From Chloroflexota bacterium (lineage in GTDB: Bacteria > Chloroflexota > Ktedonobacteria > Ktedonobacterales > Ktedonobacteraceae), in NCBI GenBank assembly GCA_005881495.1, contig VBHI01000226.1, forward strand, positions 1 to 64,000: DNA of 64,000 nucleotides. Direction: 5' to 3'. The first letter of the stretch is position 1. Each line of letters begins with the position of its first letter. The notes beneath the pieces are model-generated. The model was not told where the DNA came from and searched no databases. It was given only the letters and a program-made list of their open reading frames with translations. Shown here piece by piece: positions 1 through 9,729 of this stretch. Position numbers and translations under genes: made by a program.

Positions 1-72
1 GACTTTGAGCAACTATACTACAACCCCCAAACTGGAGAGCGCGACTATCGCGAGTCAAGCCACCAGGATTGA
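1..72 (+). CDS. 3' end of an unidentified upstream gene
   Basis: An open frame runs from the window edge to a TGA at 70-72 and gives a hydrophilic 23-residue tail (ends ...RDYRESSHQD). The stop overlaps the TTG that opens the longest frame of the next gene, so the two are probably co-transcribed and translationally coupled. Too little is visible to name the product. Confidence 0.5.
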   Translation, partial: DFEQLYYNPQTGERDYRESSHQD

Positions 73-1316
73 CCGCTACCCTCGAAGCAGTGTATCATAG
101 AGTCGCTATGAAATATTCATCATTCTGGGAAAACCTACAAAAACCAATAATCGGACTAGCGCCGATGGACGGCGTAACCGACGCGCCCTGCCGCACTATG
201 CACGGCCTCTATGGACGTCCGGACGTGGTGCTGACAGAGTTTACCAACGTCGAAGGGCTATGGCGTGGGAGTGACCGCATCTATCGAGATTTTCTCTACA
301 CGCCCGCAGAGCGGCCTGTGGTAGCACAGATATTTGGCTGCAAACCAGAATACTTTTACAAAGCAGCACATGTCGTCTGTGAACTGGGCTTCGACGGCCT
401 CGATGTAAATATGGGCTGCCCGGCCCGAACAATAGCCAACCGGGGAGGAGGCGCAGCCCTCATCCGCGTGCCCGACACCGCGAAGGCTATTATTCGCGCA
501 GCGCAACAAGGCGTGCGCGACTGGGCGAATGGTCAGACCCTGGAAGACCTGGCAATGGATCCTGAGCGTATCAAGCGCATTCGCAAAATGAACGAAGAGC
601 GGGTGCGTGTCTGGGGTGATAAGCCGGAGATTGAACGCCGTCTCATTCCAGTTTCTGTCAAGACACGCCTGGGCTACGATTCAATCGTAATAACTGATTG
701 GGTGCGAGAGCTGTTGGAATTAGAGCCACATCTTATCTCAATTCATGGGCGCACGCTGGCTCAGCACTACAAGGGTGAGGCTAATTGGGATGCGATTGCT
801 GCTGCCGCTGAAATTGTGCGCAAGACCGATACGTTAATTTTTGGCAACGGAGACATACAGAGTCTCTACCAGGCGGCGCAGCGCATTCGTGCCTCAGGCG
901 TCCATGGTGTATTAATTGGCCGGTCGAGTTTTGGCAATCCCTGGCTCTTCCGCGACCGTGAGCAATTGAAAAAACTGCTCAAGGACGGTATCAATCCAAC
1001 GCCGGAGGATTTACCTGAGGCAGCACCCAGTCGCGAGGAGCGCCTGCTGATGGCCCTTGAACATGCGCGCGTCCACGCGAAGCTCAAGGGGGAAGACCAC
1101 TTTGTCGAATTACGCAAACACATGGGCTGGTACCTGGGCCATTTTCGCGGCGCCAAAAGGGTGCGCAATGAATTGGTGCGTATCAATAGTCTGGCGGATG
1201 TTGAATGCATTATCATGGCGGCGTTAGAAGAGCACGACGATATCGAGTATGAAGGAGTGGATGTTACTCCAGAAGATGTGCGGGACGCCGAGCTAGACTT
1301 GACCTGCGCATGTTAA
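69..1316 (+). CDS. tRNA-dihydrouridine synthase (Dus family)
   Basis: FMN- and NADPH-dependent enzyme that reduces specific uridines of tRNA to dihydrouridine. The TIM-barrel start (LAPMDGVTDAPCR), the catalytic-cysteine loop NMGCPA followed by a glycine-rich stretch, the HGRT...YKGEANWD segment, the phosphate-binding GNGDI and GVLIGR strands, and the C-terminal helical domain (LRKHMGWYLGHFRGAK) are all present in family order. At 415 residues it is longer than many Dus proteins because of an insertion around residues 155-195. The frame opens with TTG at 69, overlapping the upstream stop; an ATG at 108 is an equally possible start and has only a weak ribosome site. Which Dus subgroup it belongs to is not clear from sequence inspection. 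Confidence 0.93.
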   Translation: MTATLEAVYHRVAMKYSSFWENLQKPIIGLAPMDGVTDAPCRTMHGLYGRPDVVLTEFTNVEGLWRGSDRIYRDFLYTPAERPVVAQIFGCKPEYFYKAAHVVCELGFDGLDVNMGCPARTIANRGGGAALIRVPDTAKAIIRAAQQGVRDWANGQTLEDLAMDPERIKRIRKMNEERVRVWGDKPEIERRLIPVSVKTRLGYDSIVITDWVRELLELEPHLISIHGRTLAQHYKGEANWDAIAAAAEIVRKTDTLIFGNGDIQSLYQAAQRIRASGVHGVLIGRSSFGNPWLFRDREQLKKLLKDGINPTPEDLPEAAPSREERLLMALEHARVHAKLKGEDHFVELRKHMGWYLGHFRGAKRVRNELVRINSLADVECIIMAALEEHDDIEYEGVDVTPEDVRDAELDLTCAC

Positions 1317-1342
1317 ATACAACCTTCAATAGTAAAGAAGCT

Positions 1343-1711
1343 CTAGGAACGTTCTGGATCATACGTTACTTCGTACAAAGTTCCATTGGGGCCGCGGAAG
1401 TGTTGCCAGGCATAGCCATCCGGCACCCTTTGCAGCGGCCCAACCAGTTCGATGCCTGCCTGGATGAGTTCGTCCCTTGCCTGTTCAATGTCGTCCACCA
1501 GAAAACCGCAGACCGGTGAATCGGGCACAAAGTCCTGGTTAGGCCCGCTCGGTCCAAAAACTTCCACCTGGTCCTTGTTGGGTAGTTGGAAGACGACGAA
1601 ATCCCGTTCTTCGCTCATGACGGGCAAGTTCAACACCTCCCGAAAGAAGCGCGTCAACTCATCGAATTTCTCCGTCTTTACTCCCATCCACGAGATTGCT
1701 TTTACATACAT
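1343..1711 (-). CDS. VOC (glyoxalase/bleomycin-resistance fold) protein
   Basis: A 122-residue single-unit VOC protein with two beta-alpha-beta-beta-beta modules: residues 1-55 (start MYVKAISWMG, FFREVLNLP, ending in the metal-ligand-like Glu of VEVFGP) and residues 60-120 (GFLVDDIEQARDEL, then FRGPNGTLYEV). It resembles small glyoxalase-like enzymes of unknown substrate. The ATG at 1711 is chosen because a clean GGAGG lies 8 bases upstream; the longer frame to 1771 adds 20 residues with no family similarity. It converges on the dus gene with 26 bases between stops. Confidence 0.85.
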   Translation of the reverse strand: MYVKAISWMGVKTEKFDELTRFFREVLNLPVMSEERDFVVFQLPNKDQVEVFGPSGPNQDFVPDSPVCGFLVDDIEQARDELIQAGIELVGPLQRVPDGYAWQHFRGPNGTLYEVTYDPERS

Positions 1712-1944
1712 ATAACAACCCTCCTTTGTGCCATGTGCGTTGATCACTGCTCTGATTGTACAGCATGACACGTTTCTAAAACATCTCGTTCAGCATTATA
1801 TCTCAACTGTTTGACATTTTACAATAATGCGAGGTATGCTCGTAGGAGCAAGACCAGGGCATTTCAGTTCTCGCTAGTAACAATACCAAACGCTTCTATT
1901 CAGGGAGGTATACCGCCTGAACTGAGGCAGAAGGGAAAGAACCT

Positions 1945-3381
1945 ATGAGTACAGCACACGATACTCAGTTTGGTGTAGTTGAGCGACGCGGCATAGAGCT
2001 GGTACCCGAGAGTGAGCGCCATGGAAGGCCTCGTGACCTCTTCTTTGTCTGGGTTGCCTCTAATGCGAATGTGTTCTCTATCGTCAACGGGGCGCTGCTC
2101 ATTTCGCTCGGATTGAACTTCTTACAAAGTGTGATCGTTATTGTGCTCGGCAATATCGCCGGTTTTTTTCTCCTCGGCCTTACGAGCATCCAGGGACCTC
2201 GTACTGGGACCGCAACCTTCACCATTAACCGTGCCGCCTTTGGTCGCAATGGAGGTCGCCTGCTTGCTTTCTTCAACTGGCTGACCCTGGTTGGGTGGGA
2301 CAGTTCAGGGGTAGCGCTGATGGTTATTGCTCTTCTCACCCTGACTCACGTGGTGGGCTGGTCAATCGGTGATACCACCTGGTTCAAGGTGGCAGTTATT
2401 GTGTTCGTGGCCGCAGTGCAATTGTCTATCCCGGCTCTGGGGCATGCAACGATCATGGTGGTGCAGAAGATTATGAGCTGGGCCTTTGTCTTCTTCTTTC
2501 TCCTCGTTACTTTGATGCTCGCGGGGAAAGCCCAGCTGACCGGTGGCCAGGCAGGGACGTTTGCCACCGTGAGCTTAGGTTTTGCTTTAATTGTGTCGGC
2601 GGGCGGCATTTCCTGGGCAAACACCGGGAGCGATTATTCCCGCTATCTCCCCAGAACAGCTCGACCCGGCGCGATCATCTGGGCAGCATCGCTTGGTGGC
2701 ATGATCCCCGCTACTCTCCTACAGATCGTGGGCGCAGCAGTGGCAACGAAGTTACCCGGTGCATCCGATCCCATCTCCGGCCTGCCCTCCGCTCTCCCTG
2801 CGTGGTTCCTGGTGCCCTATATGGTCTTGATCTTCTTCAACCTCTTATCTTCGAACGTGCTGAATCTGTATTCCTCCGGCCTGTCTTTGCAGACGATCGG
2901 TTTCTCCCTCAAGCGCTGGCAGGCAACGCTCATCGACATGGTAATCTGCACGGTGCTGGCAGCCATTGCTATTTTCAACGCCAACTTCAACACGCTGTAC
3001 GGCCAGTTCCTGTCGTTGATCATTGTATTTCTCGCTCCCTGGTGTGCCATCTATCTCACCGATGCCTGGTTGCGCCGGAACACGTACGACGCGGCTGGCC
3101 TGCTCGCCCGCATCGGGGGACCATACTGGTACCAGGGTGGTATCAATCCGGCTGGCTTGCTCGCGATGATTGGCGGTATGATCGCCTCCGCCCTCTGGCT
3201 GAACTCTACCTTGCTGCAAGGTCCCCTGTCACACCTGTTTGGAGGCTCTGATATGAGCATTTTTACGGGTTTTATTGTAGGCGGCGTTCTCTACTGGATT
3301 CTCGCACATGTATTCACGCTACAAATGAACCCTGCTCACCTTGCACACCATGCCATCGAGGTTGAGCCATCAGATGGGTAA
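1945..3381 (+). CDS. NCS1-family nucleobase/cation permease
   Basis: Integral membrane transporter of the NCS1 (cytosine, purine, allantoin, hydantoin, thiamine) family, expected to bring a nucleobase-like solute in with a cation. The 478-residue protein has the conserved N-terminal cytoplasmic segment (GIELVPESERHGRP), then about 12 hydrophobic segments. Family signatures include the first helix FVWVASNANVFSIVNGA, the RAAFGRNGG loop and the discontinuous-helix stretch ending in SDYSRYLPR. Start is ATG at 1945 with GGGAAAG upstream. It stands alone on its strand. The neighbours give no clue to the substrate, so cytosine/purine specificity is only the commonest case. Confidence 0.9.
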   Translation: MSTAHDTQFGVVERRGIELVPESERHGRPRDLFFVWVASNANVFSIVNGALLISLGLNFLQSVIVIVLGNIAGFFLLGLTSIQGPRTGTATFTINRAAFGRNGGRLLAFFNWLTLVGWDSSGVALMVIALLTLTHVVGWSIGDTTWFKVAVIVFVAAVQLSIPALGHATIMVVQKIMSWAFVFFFLLVTLMLAGKAQLTGGQAGTFATVSLGFALIVSAGGISWANTGSDYSRYLPRTARPGAIIWAASLGGMIPATLLQIVGAAVATKLPGASDPISGLPSALPAWFLVPYMVLIFFNLLSSNVLNLYSSGLSLQTIGFSLKRWQATLIDMVICTVLAAIAIFNANFNTLYGQFLSLIIVFLAPWCAIYLTDAWLRRNTYDAAGLLARIGGPYWYQGGINPAGLLAMIGGMIASALWLNSTLLQGPLSHLFGGSDMSIFTGFIVGGVLYWILAHVFTLQMNPAHLAHHAIEVEPSDG

Positions 3382-3451
3382 GCCCTCTTTCGCGCCTCCA
3401 GGGGTGAGAAAAAAGCTTTGGGTAAGCCATACGCCCAGGAGCATGGCGAGC

Positions 3452-5444
3452 TTATACACGACCTGGGATGCACACGCAGATACGCGCCCCAGCGCCCGGC
3501 GTACTCTCGATCTGGAACGTCCCGCCCAGGTTGGCGACGCGCTCGCGCATCGAGTGCAAGCCCAGGTGGCCCGGAAACGAGGCAGTTGTATCAAATCCCA
3601 CGCCATCGTCCCGCACTTCCATCGTAATACCATCGGCAGTCTGTTCCAGGCTCAGCACCACCTCGCTCGCGCGTGCATGCTTCACGGTGTTGTGCATGGC
3701 CTCTTGCGCGATGCGGTAGAGTTCCTGCTTGGTACGCAGCGGTAGATCGGGTTCGTCGCACAGCTCGGTCGAGACGGCTATCTCATATCTCGCTTGCAGC
3801 GCCGCCGCCTGCTTCGTAAGCGCCGAGACCAGCCCTTCCATCTCCAGCGATTCCGGGCGCAGTTCGAAGATCAGCGCGCGCATTTCGGCAAGGCCGGCCT
3901 CGGCCAGTGAGAGGACGTAGTCGAGCGGCTCAGCCACGTGATCAGGATCGCGGGAGAGAGCAATACGAGCAGCATGCGTCCCCAGCGAGATGCCGTAGAG
4001 CGCCTGGGAGACTGAGTCGTGCAACTCGCGCGCCAGCTTCTGCCGCTCCTCCAGCGCCGTAGTAGTCTGGTTGACTATGGCTCGCACTCAGCATGCCAAT
4101 CACATGATCTTTGAGCTTCAGTGGAACAGCTACCCACGAACGAATGTAACGGAAGGTTGTCTCCAGGAGTTCGCCAACCGCCTCCCGGTAGCCCTGAGCC
4201 AGGGAAGTTTCATTTTGCACGTTGTCAATGATGACCGGCTCCCCGCGACAGAGTATCTCCCAAATAGGTCCCATTTGCTTCAACGGGAAACGACGCTGCA
4301 CGATGTGTTCTTCAGATTGGGGCTCGCGTGTGCCAACGAGCACCAGATCTTCATTCTCTAAGATAGTGATGGCAGAGCCAGTAGAATCTACGACAACCTT
4401 AAGTTGATCGAGGATCAGATCCAGCAAAGGTTTCAGCTCAATCGTCGAGGCCACGTTGTGGGAGACCTCCAGCAGGGTAGACAACTCGCGCGTACGCTCC
4501 TCCACGCGCCGCTCCAGCAGTTGTTGGGCCTGCACGCGCTCGGTGATATCGCGCGCTATTCCCAGGATATGAGGCTTGCCCAGGTAGGTGAATGCCGTTC
4601 CGCGCGCCTCAACAGGGAACGTAGTGCCGTCTTTGCGTAGGGCGATTAATTGGTTTGGTACCTGGCCCCCACTCTGAATGATCCGGAGCGATTCTGCGAT
4701 GAGATGGTAATAATCGGGGTGGAGAGTAGCTGTGGTAGGTAAGCCGATAAATTCCTGGTGGCTGTAGCCGTACATCTGGCAGGCCGCAGGGTTCGCCTCG
4801 ACAATGCGGCCGTCCAGGCCGGCGATGAACATGGCATCGCTGGCGGCCTCAAAGATACTGCGGTATTGCTCTTCCCTCTCGCGCAATTGCTGCTCGGCCA
4901 GTTTGCGCTCTGTGATATCCGTATTTGACCCGGCCAGGCGGTACGCTTTGCCGTTTGCGTCGCGTAGAGCAGCTCCACGAGCGAGAATCCAACGATAGGT
5001 GCCATCCTTGTGCCGCAGGCGGTATTCGATTTCATAGGAGTCTGTCTCACCATTGATGTAGGCCCGGCCAGCCGCTAACGTCCGATCGATATCATCGGGG
5101 TGTATGCGTTTGCGCCACTCTTCGACATTATCAGCGATCTCATGTTCCTCATATCCCAGCATGCTTTTCCACCGCGTCGAGAGATGGTATTCGTCGGAGG
5201 AGATATGCCGGTCCCACAACCCATCGTTGGCGCCTTGCACCGCCAGCCAGAAGCGTCCCTGGGTATCAAGCCTGTCCTGCTGGCGCTGCTGGAGTCGTTC
5301 TAGCGCGGCGCGAAAGCTGGTGAGCAGGCGCCGTTGCCCTGCATCTTCCGGCCAGACCTCGGTTGGCACGGCAGGTATCCGATCAGGGTCTTCGATGATC
5401 TGGTGGAAGAGGTCCAGGAGGGTATCCTCAATGGTCGCGTTCAT
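3452..5444 (-). pseudogene. PAS-PAS-GAF NarL-type sensor histidine kinase, broken by internal deletion and frameshift
   Basis: The first frame (5444 to about 4060) encodes PAS 1 (about residues 66-190, WKSMLGY...IHPDD), PAS 2 (190-310, EANPAACQMYGYS) and a GAF domain (335-460) ending at SHSQPDYY, then runs into unrelated sequence. A second frame (from about 4060 to 3452) carries the HisKA_3 phospho-acceptor box (LARELHDSVSQALYG), the N-box (EAMHNTVKHA) and the ATP-lid GVGFD of a NarL-family kinase. The roughly 30 residues that normally join the GAF end to the ALEERQ motif are missing and the frame changes at the same place, near 4055-4065. The start ATG at 5444 has AAGGGCAAGG upstream. It lies 36 bases after the response regulator gene, its likely partner. 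As written, no full kinase is made. Confidence 0.85.
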
Positions 5445-5480
5445 ACCTTGCCCTTGTTTCTTGCTTGACGAGAGGTATCC

Positions 5481-6131
5481 TCATTCTGCCTTCTCTGCTG
5501 AATCGAGCGAGACCAGGCCGGTGCGGATGGCAAAGAGTGTGGCCTGGGTGCGGCTCTGCACGCCCAATTTGGAGAGGATTCTACTGACATGTGACTTGAT
5601 GGTCCGCTCGGTATTGTGCAGGCGGTAAGCGATTTGTTTGTTAGATTGGCCCTGGGCGAGCAGACGCAGCACCTCGGTCTCGCGTTTGGTCAGCGCTTCG
5701 GGGCTTTCAGGAATACTCACCGCCTGCATCAAGCGCGCCGCCGCTCTGGGCGTCAACTGTACTTGCCCGGCTGCCGCCGCTTTGATGGCCTGGCACAGCG
5801 CCTCTGCCTGCGTATCTTTGAGCAGGTAGCCGATCGCCCCCGCGCGCACCGCTCCCACCACCGAGGCATCCTCTAAGACGCTGGTGAGGGCCAGCACCTC
5901 GGTATCGGGCAGTTCGCGCCGGATGGCGGCGGTGGCGGCGATACCGTCCATCACCGGCATCAGCAGGTCCATCAACACCACGTCCGGCTTGAGTTCTCGC
6001 GCCTGGCGCAGCGCCTCCGCGCCGTCCGACGCTTCGCCCACCACCTCCAGTTCGGGATCATATTTCAGGAACAGGCGCAGTCCCTGGCGCACGACGCTGT
6101 GATCATCGACGAGCAGAATACGAATGGTCAT
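5481..6131 (-). CDS. NarL/FixJ-type LuxR-family response regulator
   Basis: A 216-residue regulator. The receiver domain (residues 1-120) has the acidic pocket DDH, phospho-acceptor Asp in VVLMDLLMP, a Thr in LALTS and Lys in YLLKD. A LuxR-type helix-turn-helix follows (residues 145-205, LTKRETEVLRLLAQGQSNKQIA, TIKSHVSRILSKL). The ATG at 6131 is preferred over an upstream in-frame start at 6170 because AAAGGGGG lies just upstream and the receiver begins at once. It is followed 36 bases later by the broken NarL-type kinase, forming a regulator-kinase operon that would need the kinase to be intact to work in the usual way. Confidence 0.93.
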   Translation of the reverse strand: MTIRILLVDDHSVVRQGLRLFLKYDPELEVVGEASDGAEALRQARELKPDVVLMDLLMPVMDGIAATAAIRRELPDTEVLALTSVLEDASVVGAVRAGAIGYLLKDTQAEALCQAIKAAAAGQVQLTPRAAARLMQAVSIPESPEALTKRETEVLRLLAQGQSNKQIAYRLHNTERTIKSHVSRILSKLGVQSRTQATLFAIRTGLVSLDSAEKAE

Positions 6132-6393
6132 GTACCACCCCCTTTTCATAGCGGTGCTCACCCCTACCAAAGTATGAGAAGAAATCCATCGTTTGCCAGA
6201 TGCGTTACCGGGTTGCCGGAAACTATACTTGCTCTAGAAAGAAGCAGTGACTGGGACTTGTACCTCAAAGCTGATCTGATCATTGATCGATGTCACAGCC
6301 AGCAAGTGAACGGTTCTGCTTCGTATTGTAGCACATAGCTGTTTTGCTTCTGGGAAAGTCAGAAACGCGCAGAGACTAGCAGACGAGGTACTG

Positions 6394-6777
6394 ATGATTC
6401 GCGTGTTGCTTGTCGATGATCAAGCCGTCGTGCGGCGCGGATTGTGTGTGCGCTTCCACCTGGAGCCGGATCTGCAGGTCGTTGGAGAAGCCAGCACCGG
6501 CAGAGAGGCGCTGACGCTCGCGCAGACCCTCACGCCCGACGTGGTGCTGATGGATATCGAGATGCCGGGGATGGATGGCATCGAGGCCACCGCAGCCCTG
6601 CGGACGATTGTCCCGCAGAGCGCCGTCGTGATCCTGAGCATCCATGACGACGTACAGACACGAGGACGGGCACAGGCCGCCGGAGCGGTCGCGTTTGTGG
6701 AGAAGCGTGGAGGAACCGATAGGCTGCTCTCTGCCATTCGCCAGGCAGCCGGGCAGGCAGGAAAGAGCCGCGAGTAA
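6394..6777 (+). CDS. Single-domain response regulator (receiver only)
   Basis: A 127-residue stand-alone receiver with the Asp pair LVDDQ, phospho-acceptor in VVLMDIEMPG, Ser at the conserved Thr/Ser position (ILSIHDD) and the conserved Lys (VEKRG). No output domain follows before the stop at 6777. GACGAGG lies 5 bases upstream of the ATG. It is divergent from the NarL-type regulator across a 262-base gap. It probably acts through protein contact or as a phosphate sink; the partner is unknown. Confidence 0.88.
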   Translation: MIRVLLVDDQAVVRRGLCVRFHLEPDLQVVGEASTGREALTLAQTLTPDVVLMDIEMPGMDGIEATAALRTIVPQSAVVILSIHDDVQTRGRAQAAGAVAFVEKRGGTDRLLSAIRQAAGQAGKSRE

Positions 6778-6925
6778 CTGATCAGCTCCTCCCGCTGTTC
6801 TCGTGGAGGCTTCGGCAAGAAAGGAGGGATACCCGCCAGCAAAGCGCATACAAAAGCATGGCTCTCATTTGTTGCAGATGACATCTCCTGAGAGCACACC
6901 TCAGGAGACACACAGGAGGTTCATT

Positions 6926-7621
6926 ATGGCTAATCACAAGTTGCTTCGTCTGTCAGCGACGCTGCTGTTCATCGGTTTAGTGGTCTTCGGCGTAACGATT
7001 CCCCTGCACCCGCCAGGTGCCAATGACCACCAAGCCGCGTTTACCGCGTACGCGAATAGCTCGAGCTGGGCCGCTATCCACCTCGGGCAGTTCGTCGGGA
7101 CGGCGGTCATCATTGCGGGACTGCTGGTCCTGTTCTTCGCGCTCAACGTCTCGGAGGGAACACCGCGCTGGCTGGGGTTCTTCGGGGCCATTGCGGCAGG
7201 GGTGGCACTGGCGCTGGCCGGCGTCCGATTTGCCGTGGACGGGGTGGCCCTCAAGCAGGCGGTGGATGCGTGGGTAAGCGCACCAGCAGCGGAGCAGGCA
7301 GCACGCTTTGCCAGTGCGGAAGCCCTCCGGTGGCTGGAGTGGGGGACAACAAGCTATCAGGACTTCATGTTGGGTCTCGCGCTGGTGCTGTTCGCGATCG
7401 TGATCGTGTGGACGGCAAGAGTCCCCAGGCCGGTCGGCTACCTGATGGGATTGTCGGGCCTGGCCTCGCTCGTACTGGGCTGGGTGATCGGTGCCGAGGG
7501 CTTCGCGCCCATCGGTGAGGTGCCATCATATGCAGCCCCAGTCTTTCTCTTTGCGTCGATCATCTGGCTGCTCATCGTCGCCTGGCGGAGGAAGGAGTCG
7601 GCCCAAGCCGCTCCCGCATAA
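6926..7621 (+). CDS. Multi-pass membrane protein, function unknown
   Basis: A 231-residue protein with about six hydrophobic helices: residues 8-25, 55-75, 85-108, 150-170, 175-195 and 207-225. There is a soluble stretch at 25-50 with an LHPPGANDHQAAF motif and a charged C-terminal tail. The start ATG at 6926 has AGGAGG 7 bases upstream, so the longer in-frame extension to 6803 is not used. It looks like other four-to-six-helix proteins of unknown function. No catalytic motif is visible. Confidence 0.75.
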   Translation: MANHKLLRLSATLLFIGLVVFGVTIPLHPPGANDHQAAFTAYANSSSWAAIHLGQFVGTAVIIAGLLVLFFALNVSEGTPRWLGFFGAIAAGVALALAGVRFAVDGVALKQAVDAWVSAPAAEQAARFASAEALRWLEWGTTSYQDFMLGLALVLFAIVIVWTARVPRPVGYLMGLSGLASLVLGWVIGAEGFAPIGEVPSYAAPVFLFASIIWLLIVAWRRKESAQAAPA

Positions 7622-8080
7622 GCCATCCACCGGCGGCCTCCGGAAGTGCCCCAGGGAAAGGAACTTCCCTTGAGGAAGCTCGTAACACTTGGGCCAAAAG
7701 TTCCTCTGTATTAGAGCCATTATGTGGATCAGCTTTATCGTGTCCTGATCTCACAACACTGCCGGGGACACAGTACATCTGGCCTATTTGCACCATTTCC
7801 ATTTCCCCTGATACAATAAAAAGCACATTGTTTGGTCGGACACTCTTTGATATCCCCTCAAATATAAGAGAAGGGCTTTACGGGCAACCTGTGTCGCGTC
7901 AAATAAAGACATAAGACGTTGTTGATATTCATGAGAGGTCACCTGAAAAAACTTATCAGCAATGGATATAGCTGGATACAGGTATTGTGGATATGCTTGC
8001 ACGTGGGCAGGCGCTTCTGGCGCTGGCGAATACAACTCTGGCTCCAGCAATTACATATAACGGAAAGCACGCATACTGGA
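7622..8080. other. Intergenic stretch with a possible 88-codon minus-strand frame
   Basis: No recognised gene. On the minus strand 8050-7784 is an open frame of 88 codons (TTG start, no good ribosome site) whose amino acid composition looks protein-like (ISIADKFFQVTSHEYQQR). It could be a relic or a small gene. No tRNA or strong terminator was seen. Confidence 0.3.
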
Positions 8081-8776
8081 ATGAAACAAACCCTGCTTCT
8101 TATTCGACATGGGCAGACAACCTGGAATGCTGATCACATACTCCCTGGGCAATTACCAGGGATTGAGTTGAATGATAAAGGAAGAGAGCAAGCAGCGCGC
8201 CTCGCGAATGCCCTGGCTCTTATTCCGATCAGTGCCATTATTACTAGTCCACTGGAACGAGCACGCGATACCGCAGAAATTATCAATCAGGGGAGAGATC
8301 TTACTATACAGCTTGAGCCGAATTTGATGGACACCAATGTTGGCCGCTGGGCGGGACAAAAGTTTGACGAACTTGCTAAAATCGATCCCGATTGGAAAGC
8401 CTACGTCCAGGATCCATCAGTTGCTCCTGAAGGTATCGAGACGTTTCCCCAGGTACAGCAGCGAGCCCTGAAAGCAGTTGAACACTGGTGCACAAAGGAT
8501 TCCATTGGGGCCTACCCGGTATTTGTAGCTCATGCCGATGTCGTTAAATTGCTTGTGGCACATTACACAGGTCTGGAGGCTGGCAAGGCAGGCAAACTTT
8601 TCATTGATAATGCCTCTGTAAGCCTCGTCGAAATTGATAGTGAGCAACTCCAGCACACGCGGGTCATTGCCGTTGGTTGGAGCCCGCACCCAGGATGGCT
8701 CAAACCTGCAATAGTAGAAGCAAAGAAAGATAAGGAAGATACTTCCTTAAACGAAAACAACGAACAGAAAAAGTAG
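8081..8776 (+). CDS. Histidine phosphatase family protein (phosphoglycerate mutase-like)
   Basis: A 231-residue member of the histidine phosphatase superfamily. The catalytic RHG motif is in LLIRHGQTTWN near the N terminus, followed by ELNDKGREQAARLA, the SPLERARDTAEI helix, the acid-loop Glu region and the second catalytic His in FVAHADVVKLLVAHY. It probably removes phosphate from a small molecule, or acts as a mutase. The ATG at 8081 starts directly at the fold; the longer frame from a TTG at 7919 has no homology-like character. The C terminus is a charged, Lys-rich tail. It precedes the CpaF-like ATPase by 45 bases. Confidence 0.9.
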   Translation: MKQTLLLIRHGQTTWNADHILPGQLPGIELNDKGREQAARLANALALIPISAIITSPLERARDTAEIINQGRDLTIQLEPNLMDTNVGRWAGQKFDELAKIDPDWKAYVQDPSVAPEGIETFPQVQQRALKAVEHWCTKDSIGAYPVFVAHADVVKLLVAHYTGLEAGKAGKLFIDNASVSLVEIDSEQLQHTRVIAVGWSPHPGWLKPAIVEAKKDKEDTSLNENNEQKK

Positions 8777-8821
8777 AAGAGAACGAAATTCTATAGATTG
8801 CGTACCGAAGGGAGTGCTAGT

Positions 8822-9670
8822 ATGTTTGATCCACGAGATCCCATGGAACGCTATTATTGGCATTATGAATCCAGGCGACAACTCTCCATTGCACAGATCA
8901 TAGCCATGGAAAGTGTTGATGTAGAAACAGTTGCACTGACCTGGTTATTGCTGGAACATGGGACCTCACTGACAGTATCAGGGCCGACCGATCCCCAGCC
9001 AGGTGTGGGCAAAACCACGACACTGAATGCTCTACTCCAGTTTCTCCCAGAAGGAACGGCGCTGGCCTATATGTCGGGTATGTATGAAAATTTTGCCTTT
9101 ACTCGCATACCCAATATCAATCCTGCCACGACCTATGCATTGTGTAACGAAGTAAGCGACCATCTGCCAATCTACATGTGGGGTAGAGTAGCGCGTCGCT
9201 ATTTGACGCTACCAGCGCAAGGTTATCATATCGCCACAAGCGTTCATGCAGACACTGTTCAGGATGTCATCTCCTTGTACCATCACGACCTGCATCTCAG
9301 AGCAGAAGATGTGCGCCGCTTAGGCCTGGTTGTCAATATTGGCCTGGTGGGACACGTGTATCCCCTGCGTCGCCGCTGGTTTACCACGTATGTTTTACAG
9401 CCCGACGCCGATCCCAAACATCCTGATGAGATTGTACCTATTCCGCTTTCTCTCTGGAATGAGTTTGACGATACCTTTGAGCACGCGGACCAGCCAATTT
9501 TAGACGACCTGGCGAAATGGGCCGGAATAGCGGCAAACCAATTTGCCCCTGCCCTCAAACTGCGCATTGACTGTTTACGTCAGGTGTCACAGGGGCATGG
9601 AGTTGATCACAGTCAAATGTACGATGCTATTGACGAAGTGCGGCAATGTGAAAAGAACAACCTCCCTTGA
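8822..9670 (+). CDS. CpaF/VirB11-like secretion-type ATPase
   Basis: A 282-residue P-loop ATPase resembling the core of type II/IV secretion ATPases. The nucleotide-binding loop reads SGPTDPQPGVGKTTT, four residues longer than the usual GPTGSGKTT. It is followed by a short N-box-like region and by ATSVHADTVQDVISLY, which matches the His box of CpaF/VirB11. Part of the family's N-terminal domain is missing. ATG 8822 has GGGAG upstream. No pilin, prepilin peptidase or other secretion gene is in the window, so it may be an orphan member or have a different role. It sits between the phosphatase and the glycosyltransferase, all on the plus strand. Confidence 0.75.
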   Translation: MFDPRDPMERYYWHYESRRQLSIAQIIAMESVDVETVALTWLLLEHGTSLTVSGPTDPQPGVGKTTTLNALLQFLPEGTALAYMSGMYENFAFTRIPNINPATTYALCNEVSDHLPIYMWGRVARRYLTLPAQGYHIATSVHADTVQDVISLYHHDLHLRAEDVRRLGLVVNIGLVGHVYPLRRRWFTTYVLQPDADPKHPDEIVPIPLSLWNEFDDTFEHADQPILDDLAKWAGIAANQFAPALKLRIDCLRQVSQGHGVDHSQMYDAIDEVRQCEKNNLP

Positions 9671-9729
9671 AATAGATAAGCCATTCCATTTGTTCCAACT
9701 AATGATCAGATAAAGAAAGGAGTTTTCAG

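Noticed and set aside
3942..4087. Separate kinase gene starting with GTG at 4087
   Set aside because: The second frame begins in the middle of the kinase linker, has no ribosome site, and continues the first frame's domain order.
7572..7826. 84-codon minus-strand ORF
   Set aside because: It overlaps the membrane protein gene and has no recognisable family or ribosome site.
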